Below are positions 42,076 to 49,501 of a stretch of 64,000 nucleotides of DNA, in pieces. Position numbers and translations under genes: made by a program. A model generated the notes under the pieces. The model saw only the letters and a program-made list of their open reading frames with translations, did not search any database and was not told the origin of the DNA. Every line of letters begins with the position of its first letter. The stretch's first letter is position 1. Source of the stretch: Erwinia sp. SLM-02 (lineage in GTDB: Bacteria > Pseudomonadota > Gammaproteobacteria > Enterobacterales > Enterobacteriaceae); assembly GCF_037450285.1 (NCBI RefSeq), contig NZ_JAQISN010000001.1, forward strand, positions 186,001 to 250,000, given 5' to 3'.

Positions 42076-43341
42076 ATGTACGATTCTATTGAACAAGCCA
42101 ACGCCGCGGTCATCGACCGTATTCGTGAAGCCCGTCCACACTGGATTGACGTTGATTTAGCGAAAAAACTCGTTCCTGAACTGAATCAGGGCAGGAAAGT
42201 GCTGCATGCCGGTCCTCCCGTGACCTGGCAGGAAATGAGCGGCCCGGTGCGCGGCGCCTGTATCGGAGCCTGCCTGTTTGAAGAGTGGGCCAGTGATGAA
42301 CAGCAGGCGCTGGCGCTGCTGGAAAACGGCGAAATCGAATTTATCCCCTGCCACAACGTCAGTGCCGTGGGTCCAATGGGCGGCATCACCTCCGCCCACA
42401 TGCCGATGGTGGTGGTGAAAAACCACACCCACGGCAACTTTGCTTACTGCAACCTGAACGAAGGCATCGGTAAAGTGATGCGCTTTGGTGCCTACGGGCC
42501 GGATGTGCAGGAGCGCCACCGCTGGATGCGCGACTCGCTGACTCCGGTACTGAAAGAAGTGCTGGCGACTTTTGCTGACGGTATCGATCTGACCGCCCTG
42601 ATGGCCCAGGCGATCACTATGGGTGACGAGTTCCACCAGCGTAATATCGCCGCCTCCGCGCTGTTGATGCGCCAGCTGGCACCGAAAATCACCCTGCTGG
42701 ATCGTGATAAAGCCGAGCTGGGCCGTGCCATGCACTTCCTCAGCATCACCGATCAGTTCTTCCTGAACCTGGCGATGGCCTACTGCAAGGCGGCGATGGA
42801 TGCCGGTGCAGAGATCAAACAGGGCACCATCGTGACGGTGATGACCCGTAATGGCAAAAACTTCGGCGTGAAAATCAGCGGCATGGGCGATCGCTGGTTC
42901 ACCGCCCCGGTGAATACCCCGGAAGGTCTGTTCTTCTCCGGCTACAGCCAGGCCGATGCGAACCCGGATATCGGCGACAGCGCCATTACCGAAACCTTTG
43001 GTATCGGCGGTGCGGCGATGGTTGCGGCTCCGGGCGTGACCCGCTTTGTCGGCGCGGCCGGCGGCATGACGGCGGCCACCGAAATCTCCGAAGAGATGGC
43101 GGAAATCTTCCTTGAGCGCAACATGATGCTGCAAATCCCGACCTGGGATTTCCAGGGTGCCTGTCTGGGCCTGGACGCGCGCCGCGTGGTCGAAACCGGC
43201 ATCACGCCGCTGATCAACACCGGTATCGCCCACCGCGAAGCGGGCGTTGGCCAGATCGGCGCGGGTACGGTACGTGCGCCGCTGGGCTGCTTTGAAAAAG
43301 CGATTGAAGCGCTGGCTGAAGAGCTGGGCATCACCGGTTAA
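42076..43341 (+). CDS. ylbE: YlbE (AllG), DUF1116, oxamate carbamoyltransferase subunit
   Basis: 421 residues of DUF1116. HNVSAVGPMGGITSAHMPMVVVKN and GTVRAPLGCFEKAIEALAEEL are typical. Starts 9 bp after fdrA. Its assignment rests on the E. coli fdrA-ylbE-ylbF set, which forms the oxamic transcarbamylase. Confidence 0.92.
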   Translation: MYDSIEQANAAVIDRIREARPHWIDVDLAKKLVPELNQGRKVLHAGPPVTWQEMSGPVRGACIGACLFEEWASDEQQALALLENGEIEFIPCHNVSAVGPMGGITSAHMPMVVVKNHTHGNFAYCNLNEGIGKVMRFGAYGPDVQERHRWMRDSLTPVLKEVLATFADGIDLTALMAQAITMGDEFHQRNIAASALLMRQLAPKITLLDRDKAELGRAMHFLSITDQFFLNLAMAYCKAAMDAGAEIKQGTIVTVMTRNGKNFGVKISGMGDRWFTAPVNTPEGLFFSGYSQADANPDIGDSAITETFGIGGAAMVAAPGVTRFVGAAGGMTAATEISEEMAEIFLERNMMLQIPTWDFQGACLGLDARRVVETGITPLINTGIAHREAGVGQIGAGTVRAPLGCFEKAIEALAEELGITG

Positions 43342-43359
43342 TCCGGGCGGGGAGGAGAG

Positions 43360-44178
43360 ATGGAAAGTAGTGCGCTGGCCGTCAGCCGCCATGCCACAGA
43401 GGACTTCGGTCCGCTGCGCTGCGTGGGGCATTTCCGCAGTGCGATCAATCTCCTCACCCCGGGCCAGCATCTGCTGACGCTGCACCGCGAAGGGCGTGGC
43501 TTAAGTCCGATGGGCTGGGAAATCGCCGATGATGACTTTGACGATTTCTCCGATGAGCTGGCTGAGTCCCCTGAGTGTGAACTGACGCCTGAGGGGATCC
43601 TGCTGGCGGATATCTGCCTTTGCCCGCCGGAAGATCGCACCGATCTGCATCTGTCTCTGACGGGGCAGATCGTCTTCGATCCGCTGGCGGCCGCGCTGTC
43701 GTCAACGGCGGCTGAAACCGGGCTGTTCGGTCGCCTCGATCGCATCGTCACTACGCCTTTATACGCGGAAGTCCTGCAAATACAGCAGCAGTTTCGCGCG
43801 TGGCTGCAGGGTGAACGCGTTGACTGGAGCACCGTGTTGGGCAAAGGCCCGGGCCTGACGCCGGGCAACGACGACACGGTGCTGGGGATGCTGCTGTGTG
43901 CCTGGTTTGACCGGCGTATTGACGTTCCCCGGCTGCCCGCCTTTTTTGCTGCCAGCCAGCCGCTGGACGAGCTCACCACGCTGGTCAGCCTCAACTATCT
44001 GCGGTTTGCCGCAGAGGGGATTTTCGCCACGCCGGTGCAGCAGTTTGCCCGCGCACTGTCCGGCACGAGCGATGTGAGCACCGCCGTTGGCGAACTGCTG
44101 GAGGTGGGCCACTCTTCCGGCGCGGATACCCTGCTCGGGATCTGGTCCGGGGCCAGAATCATCAGCGGTCTTTTTTAA
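43360..44178 (+). CDS. ylbF: YlbF (AllH), DUF2877, oxamate carbamoyltransferase subunit
   Basis: 272 residues of DUF2877, with GKGPGLTPGNDDTVLGMLLCAWFD as the conserved core (about 163-186). Starts 18 bp after ylbE with GGAGGAGAG upstream. Completes the three-subunit set. Confidence 0.9.
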   Translation: MESSALAVSRHATEDFGPLRCVGHFRSAINLLTPGQHLLTLHREGRGLSPMGWEIADDDFDDFSDELAESPECELTPEGILLADICLCPPEDRTDLHLSLTGQIVFDPLAAALSSTAAETGLFGRLDRIVTTPLYAEVLQIQQQFRAWLQGERVDWSTVLGKGPGLTPGNDDTVLGMLLCAWFDRRIDVPRLPAFFAASQPLDELTTLVSLNYLRFAAEGIFATPVQQFARALSGTSDVSTAVGELLEVGHSSGADTLLGIWSGARIISGLF

Positions 44179-44255
44179 TTGTGCAGGAAAAATGCCGCCG
44201 GATCCGTTCCGGCAGGGCTTCCTGTTACCTGAATTCAGAGAAAACAGAGGTTGGA

Positions 44256-45158
44256 ATGGAAACGTTAGTTATTGCTCTGGGGGGCAACGCCCTGCTGCAG
44301 CGTGGTGAAGTGCTGTCCGCTGAGAACCAGTACCGCAGTATTTCTCTCATCGCCGATGCGGTTGGCAAGCTGGCGAAAAAGTACCGCATCGCTATCGTAC
44401 ACGGTAACGGTCCACAGGTCGGGCTGCTGGCATTGCAGAACCTCGCCTATCGCGACGTTCCGCCTTATCCGCTGGACATTCTGGTGGCGGAAAGCCAGGG
44501 AATGATCGGCTATATGCTGGCGCAGCAGCTGTCGGCGTATCATCCTGCGCAGCCGGTCTCCACGCTGCTGACCCGCGTGCTGGTGGACAGCAACGACCCG
44601 GCTTATCAGCAGCCGAGCAAGTTTATCGGCCCGGTATATCAGCCGTCGCAGCAGCAGGAACTGGAGCAGAAATACGGCTGGAACATGAAGCTGGACGGTA
44701 GCTATCTGCGCCGCGTGGTTCCGTCGCCGGAACCGAAGAAAATCATTGATATTGAAGCGATTAACCTGCTGATGGCGAAAAATCATATCGTCATCTGCAA
44801 CGGCGGTGGCGGCGTGCCGATGGTAGCAGAGGGTGACAGCCTGGTGGGCAGCGAAGCGGTGATCGACAAAGATCTGGCCTCGGCGCTGCTGGCGGAAGCG
44901 CTGGATGCCGATCATCTGGTGATCCTCACCGACGCGGATGCGGTCTACGAACACTGGGGAACCCCGAAGCAGCGCGCTATCCGCTCTGCCACCACGGATG
45001 AACTGGCACCGCTGGCGGTTAACGACGGCGCGATGGGGCCCAAAATCATGGCGGTCAGCCGCTTTGTGCAGCGCAGCGGTAAAGTCGCGCATATCGGCGC
45101 ACTCAAGGACATTGACGCGGTGCTGGCTGGAACGGCCGGGACGTTAGTGACCCCATAA
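44256..45158 (+). CDS. allK: Carbamate kinase of the oxamate pathway (YbcF/AllK)
   Basis: Carbamoyl phosphate plus ADP gives ATP, CO2 and ammonia, the energy-yielding last step. 300 residues (E. coli YbcF 297). Amino-acid-kinase motifs ALGGNALLQRGE, VHGNGPQVGLL, CNGGGGVPM and DKDLASALLAE. Start at 44256 (METLVIALGG); the frame from 44181 adds 25 residues with no family support. Confidence 0.95.
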   Translation: METLVIALGGNALLQRGEVLSAENQYRSISLIADAVGKLAKKYRIAIVHGNGPQVGLLALQNLAYRDVPPYPLDILVAESQGMIGYMLAQQLSAYHPAQPVSTLLTRVLVDSNDPAYQQPSKFIGPVYQPSQQQELEQKYGWNMKLDGSYLRRVVPSPEPKKIIDIEAINLLMAKNHIVICNGGGGVPMVAEGDSLVGSEAVIDKDLASALLAEALDADHLVILTDADAVYEHWGTPKQRAIRSATTDELAPLAVNDGAMGPKIMAVSRFVQRSGKVAHIGALKDIDAVLAGTAGTLVTP

Positions 45159-45215
45159 AGTTGTTATCAGGAATCAGGATGGGCCTTTGCGCCCGTCATA
45201 CCAGGGAGTCTGGCC

Positions 45216-46430
45216 ATGCAAACTAAAACTGAACGGGTACCTTACTGGATCAAAACCGTCATTATCTTCTTCCTCGGCTGGGTGGTGATTTACGCCGCGC
45301 GCTCGGTACTCAGCCCGGTGATGCCGCAGATTGAAACCGAATTCGGCCTGTCAAAAAGCCAGCTGGGCTTAATCAGCAGTCTGTTCTTCCTCGCTTACAC
45401 GGTCCTGCAGGTACCCGCCGGAATGCTCGGCGACAGGCTGGGCAGAAAGCGTATTCTGGTCAGCGGCTTTATGCTGTTTACGCTGTTTATGGCTTCTATC
45501 AGTATCTCACCCAGCTTCCTGATTTTTATGCTGCTGTGGATGCTGACCGGGGCGTCTCAGGGGGTCTATTACGGCCCGCAGTATGCGCTCTCTTCAGAAG
45601 CGATTCCCAAAAAATGGATTACGCTGGGCAGCGCGGTGATCGGCAGCGGCATGTCGTTCGGCATCGCGCTCGGTTACTACCTTTCCAGCTTTATGATCGA
45701 ACGCTTCCACACCACGTGGAAGATGCCGTTCGTAGTGATGGCGGTACCGGTACTGATTGTCGCGCTGCTGATGCTGGTGTTCATCCGTGAAAAAGCGCCG
45801 GGCGCAGCAGAAAAAATGCCGGCCGGTAGCGGCAATAAAAGCGAGTTTAAATTCAGCGATCTGTTTAAAAACCGTAACCTGCTGATGGCTTACATCACTA
45901 TCTTCTGCTCGATTTACGGCTTCTTTGTCATCATCACCTGGCTGCCTTACTACCTGCAAAAAGAGCGCGGGATGGATATCGTTCACGCCGCCAGTATTGC
46001 CTCTATCGTGCCGTGGATCTCGGTGCTGGGCACGCTGATTTGCAGCTACGTATCCGACAAGCTGGGCCGCCGCAAGCCGGTCGTACTGTGCATGCTGCCG
46101 TTCTCGCTGTTGGCGATTTTTGGCATCGTTTACTCTTCCAGTGAGGCGGCGCTGATCGGCGTGCTGGTGTTGTACGACTTTATTGGCAAAATCAGCCTTA
46201 ACCCGGTACTGATTGCGCTGGTGGCCGATAACGCCCCGCGCGCGGCGCTGAGCACCGCCTTTGGCCTGTACAACTTCTTTGGCATGGCGGCATCGATTTT
46301 TGCCCCGTACGTCACCGGATTTATCGCCGACAGTACCGGATCGCTGAATGCGGGCTTCTACTTTGCTGCGATGATCACCGTGGTGGGGTTTGTGGCTATG
46401 CTGTTTGTGAAGGAAGGCAAGCGGGTTTAA
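45216..46430 (+). CDS. MFS transporter at the end of the oxamate operon
   Basis: 404 residues, 12 predicted helices, GDRLGRKRILVSGFMLF and SDKLGRRKPVVLCML motifs. It shares family features with the MFS protein at 36305 (e.g. VADNAPR...FGLYNFFGM against VADNAPKKGYGTSFGVFNFFGM), so both are probably related anion-type symporters. Likely role: uptake of a ureide, or release of oxamate. That is inference from position. Confidence 0.85.
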   Translation: MQTKTERVPYWIKTVIIFFLGWVVIYAARSVLSPVMPQIETEFGLSKSQLGLISSLFFLAYTVLQVPAGMLGDRLGRKRILVSGFMLFTLFMASISISPSFLIFMLLWMLTGASQGVYYGPQYALSSEAIPKKWITLGSAVIGSGMSFGIALGYYLSSFMIERFHTTWKMPFVVMAVPVLIVALLMLVFIREKAPGAAEKMPAGSGNKSEFKFSDLFKNRNLLMAYITIFCSIYGFFVIITWLPYYLQKERGMDIVHAASIASIVPWISVLGTLICSYVSDKLGRRKPVVLCMLPFSLLAIFGIVYSSSEAALIGVLVLYDFIGKISLNPVLIALVADNAPRAALSTAFGLYNFFGMAASIFAPYVTGFIADSTGSLNAGFYFAAMITVVGFVAMLFVKEGKRV

Positions 46431-46439
46431 TCAGTTGTA

Positions 46440-46467
46440 CAGAGGCTCATCGCTGGATGAGCCTCTG
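46440..46467. terminator. Hairpin between the MFS gene and ybbN
   Basis: CAGAGGCTCATC / GATGAGCCTCTG, a perfect 12-bp stem with loop GCTG between convergent genes. It has no T-tract, so it may stabilise 3' ends more than terminate. Confidence 0.6.
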
Positions 46468-46488
46468 AGTGCCGGAGGCGCTGAACGA

Positions 46489-47346
46489 TCAATAAAGCAG
46501 AGAGTAAAGCTGGCGGCGGTACTTGCTGGCCAGCGCATCGCCGGTGCCGAGCGCCGCAAGGATTTCCTGCAGGATTTTACGCGCCTGGCCGTCCGCCGCG
46601 CCGAGATCTTTCTTCAGGTGAACGAACAGCAGCTCCAGCGCCTCTTCGTTGCGACCAACCTGATGCAGCTGGATCGCCAGCTGGGTTGCCAGCGATGCGT
46701 CTTCCGGATTCTCGGCGATCTGCTGCTGCAGCTGCTGAATTTCCGGGGTATCCGCCGCCTGCTTCAGCAGATCGATCTGCGCAATCAGCCCCTGATAGCG
46801 GCTGTCCTGATCCTGCAACGGCACCACTTTCAGTACCGCTTCCGCTTCGTCACTGCGGTTCAGACCAATCAGCACTTCAGCCAGCAGGAAACCGATTTCG
46901 CTGCGCTGATTGCTCAGCTGCCAGGCATCTTTCAGCAGCGGCAGGGCGTCGATAGCTTTCCCTTCGTCCATCAGCGCCATCGCCTGCTGCGCCTTCAACT
47001 CTTCTTCCTTCGGCAGCACTTTCTCCAGCAGCGCACGCACGGCCTCTTCCGGCTGCGGCCCCTGGAAGCCATCGACAGGCTGCCCGTCCTGGAACAGATA
47101 GACGGTGGGAATAGAACGCAGACCAAACTGCTGGGCTACGGCAGGCTCTGCATCACAGTCCAGCGTTGCCAGAATAAACTGACCGGCATACTCCTGCGCC
47201 AGTCGCTCCAGCAGCGGCGTGAGCTGCTGGCAGTGCTGGCTGCGCCCGGACCAGAAATAAAACAGAACGGGAACCTGCATCGACTGTTCCAGCGTCTGGT
47301 GCAGGTTAGTTTCATTAATTTCAATAATCGCAGCGTGTGGTGCCAT
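46489..47346 (-). CDS. cnoX: CnoX (YbbN), chaperedoxin
   Basis: Thioredoxin-like plus TPR protein that protects proteins from oxidative aggregation and hands them to GroEL. 285 residues. Thioredoxin domain (about 1-110) with the altered active site SQHC (36-39), as in E. coli, so it is not a disulfide reductase; TPR repeats follow. The ATG at 47346 is used; a GTG at 47364 would add six residues. Confidence 0.93.
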   Translation of the reverse strand: MAPHAAIIEINETNLHQTLEQSMQVPVLFYFWSGRSQHCQQLTPLLERLAQEYAGQFILATLDCDAEPAVAQQFGLRSIPTVYLFQDGQPVDGFQGPQPEEAVRALLEKVLPKEEELKAQQAMALMDEGKAIDALPLLKDAWQLSNQRSEIGFLLAEVLIGLNRSDEAEAVLKVVPLQDQDSRYQGLIAQIDLLKQAADTPEIQQLQQQIAENPEDASLATQLAIQLHQVGRNEEALELLFVHLKKDLGAADGQARKILQEILAALGTGDALASKYRRQLYSLLY

Positions 47347-47415
47347 GAATTCGTCTCTTTTCACGTGAGTTTCTTACTGTATTGGGGCAGACACGCGGGC
47401 TTCAAGCCCTGCGGG

Positions 47416-48228
47416 TTAATTCTGCCGTAAAAACCAGTCCAGTACCCGGCCCGGCAGCAGCCGTCGCAGCAGCGTCATGACCCAGGTCACCAGCGTGACC
47501 GGATAGCGCAAGCGCGGATGTCTGCTTTCCAGCGCGTGGTGCAGCTTCGGCAAAATTGCCTCCGGCGGCAGGGTAAAACGGGCGGCAATACCGGGGTTTT
47601 TCACCGGCTTATCCTGCTGCGCCTGGCTGACGTTATCGGTAAACCGCGTACTGATTGGCCCCGGTTCAATCAGGCTGATCCGCACGCCGCTGCTGTGCAG
47701 CTCCATACGCAGCGCATCCGACCAGGCCTCCAGCGCGTATTTACTGGCGGCGTAGGCACCGCGCCCCGGCGTGGAGATCAGCCCCAGTACCGAACTGGTA
47801 TTGATAATTCGTCCGGCGCCGCTGGCGATCAGCGCGGGCAGCAGCAGCATCGTCAGCTGGTGGGTGCCGAACAGATTAGTGGAAAACTGCCGTTCCAGCT
47901 GGGCGCGGGTCACCGACTGCAGCGGACCGTACTGGCCAAAGCCGCCGTTGTTAAACAGCCCGAACAGTCTGCCCTCACAGAGCGTGAGGATCTCCGCCGC
48001 GCCGCGCTCCACGCTTTCCGCATCGTCCAGATCGAGCAGCACGCCGCTGAATCCCAGCGTGTTCATGCGCTCCACGTCCTGCGGTTTACGGCAGGCGGCA
48101 ATCACGTGGTAGCCGCGCCGCAGCAGATCGCTGGCGGCCACCAGACCAATTCCGCTGGAGCTGCCGGTTATTACGATTGATTTTTGCATAACTTTACCTG
48201 TAACAGCGTTCCCAGCCGGGTTACTCAT
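47416..48228 (-). CDS. ybbO: YbbO, short-chain dehydrogenase/reductase
   Basis: 270 residues. Rossmann motif TGSSSGIG at about 21-28, NNGG in place of the usual NNAG, catalytic Ser in NTSSVLG and Y-x3-K in YAASK. E. coli YbbO reduces long-chain and terpenoid aldehydes. Starts within the end of tesA (8-bp overlap), so they are coupled. Confidence 0.92.
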   Translation of the reverse strand: MSNPAGNAVTGKVMQKSIVITGSSSGIGLVAASDLLRRGYHVIAACRKPQDVERMNTLGFSGVLLDLDDAESVERGAAEILTLCEGRLFGLFNNGGFGQYGPLQSVTRAQLERQFSTNLFGTHQLTMLLLPALIASGAGRIINTSSVLGLISTPGRGAYAASKYALEAWSDALRMELHSSGVRISLIEPGPISTRFTDNVSQAQQDKPVKNPGIAARFTLPPEAILPKLHHALESRHPRLRYPVTLVTWVMTLLRRLLPGRVLDWFLRQN

Positions 48229-48844
48229 GGTTAACTAAAGGAGCCAGCTGTTTTGCCATTAAATCGGCAATAAACGACTGCGCGGCAGGGGCCGGATGAA
48301 TCCCGTCATCCTGCATCCACTCCGGTTTCAGATACACCTGCTCCATAAAGAACGGCACCAGCGGAATGCTATTGCGTTCCGCCAGCTGCGGATAGATAGC
48401 AGCAAAGGATTCAGTATAGCGGCGACCATAGTTAGCGGGCAGGCGAACCTGCATCAGCAGCGGCTGCGCACCGGCGGCTTTAACCTGCTGAATTGCGCTG
48501 TCCAGCTCCTGCTTCAGCTGTGCAGGCGGAAAGCCGCGCAGGCCGTCATTGCCGCCCAGTTCAATCAGCACCCAGCGCGGCTGATGCTGTTTCAGCAGGG
48601 CGGGCAGGCGCGCCACGCCCTGGGCCGCGGTATCGCCGCTTATGCTACCGTTAACGATAGCGGGTGATTTTTGCCATTTATCATTGAGCAACGCAGGCCA
48701 TGCGGCACTGGCGGACATGCGGTACCCGGCGCTGAGGCTGTCGCCCAGCACCAGCAGCGTATCCGCCGCCGTCGCGCGCAGCGTCATCAAAGCCAACAGC
48801 AACAGGAAAGGGTAATGCCAGCGGAAAACATTCTTGAAGTTCAT
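48221..48844 (-). CDS. tesA: TesA, periplasmic acyl-CoA thioesterase I / lysophospholipase
   Basis: SGNH hydrolase of 207 residues. Signal peptide cleaved at about residue 26 (RATA-ADT), nucleophile S36 in GDSLSAGY, GGNDGLRG block, catalytic Asp and His in DDGIHP. Start at 48844 (MNFKNVFRWHYP) matches E. coli. Its first 30 bases overlap ybbA on the other strand. Confidence 0.95.
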   Translation of the reverse strand: MNFKNVFRWHYPFLLLLALMTLRATAADTLLVLGDSLSAGYRMSASAAWPALLNDKWQKSPAIVNGSISGDTAAQGVARLPALLKQHQPRWVLIELGGNDGLRGFPPAQLKQELDSAIQQVKAAGAQPLLMQVRLPANYGRRYTESFAAIYPQLAERNSIPLVPFFMEQVYLKPEWMQDDGIHPAPAAQSFIADLMAKQLAPLVNHE

Positions 48845-49501
48845 CGTCTTAGTAAGTCCGTCGGTCAGGGTGAGCATCAGCTTTCCATCCTCACCGGAGT
48901 TGAGCTGGTTGTCAAACCGGCTGAAACTCTCGCCCTGATCGGCGAGTCGGGTTCAGGGAAATCAACGCTGCTCGGCATTCTTGCCGGACTGGACGACGGC
49001 AGCGAAGGGGAGGTGATGATGCTCGGCCAGCCGCTGCACGAGATGGATGAAGAGCAGCGGGCGGAGCTGAGGGCGAAAAACGTTGGCTTCGTTTTCCAGG
49101 CTTTTATGCTGGTGCCCACGCTGAACGCGCTGGAGAACGTGCAGCTTCCGGCGCTGCTGCGCGGTGAGAATGACCGTCAGAGCCGCGAGCAGGCGGCGCA
49201 GCTGCTCGGCCAGCTCGGCCTTGGACAACGCCTGAGCCATCTGCCCGCCCAGCTTTCCGGCGGGGAGCAGCAGCGGGTGGCGCTGGCGCGTGCTTTCAAT
49301 GGCCGCCCGGCGCTGCTGTTTGCCGATGAGCCTACCGGCAACCTTGACCGTAAAACCGGCGACCGCATTGCCGATTTGCTGTTTTCCATGAACCGCGACC
49401 TGGGCACCACGCTGATTCTGGTGACGCACGATGAACAGCTGGCGGCGCGCTGCGATCGCCGCCTGCGGCTGCGCGACGGAAAACTGTGGGAGGAGGCATG
49501 A
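48815..49501 (+). CDS. ybbA: YbbA, ABC transporter ATPase subunit
   Basis: 228 residues. Walker A GESGSGKST, Q-loop, signature LSGGEQQRVALARA, Walker B LLFADEPTGNLD, His-loop VTHD. LolD/MacB-type. Pairs with YbbP; clustering with tesA suggests removal of hydrophobic compounds from the inner membrane. The start lies inside the 5' end of tesA on the opposite strand. Confidence 0.94.
   Translation: MPAENILEVHRLSKSVGQGEHQLSILTGVELVVKPAETLALIGESGSGKSTLLGILAGLDDGSEGEVMMLGQPLHEMDEEQRAELRAKNVGFVFQAFMLVPTLNALENVQLPALLRGENDRQSREQAAQLLGQLGLGQRLSHLPAQLSGGEQQRVALARAFNGRPALLFADEPTGNLDRKTGDRIADLLFSMNRDLGTTLILVTHDEQLAARCDRRLRLRDGKLWEEA

Noticed and set aside
42157..43485. 442-codon minus-strand frame opposite ylbE
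   Set aside because: Shadow of the conserved ylbE; no ribosome site and His-rich unlikely protein.
46435..47430. 331-codon plus-strand frame opposite cnoX
   Set aside because: cnoX on the other strand is clearly real; the plus frame runs through its terminator-like hairpin and shows no domain.
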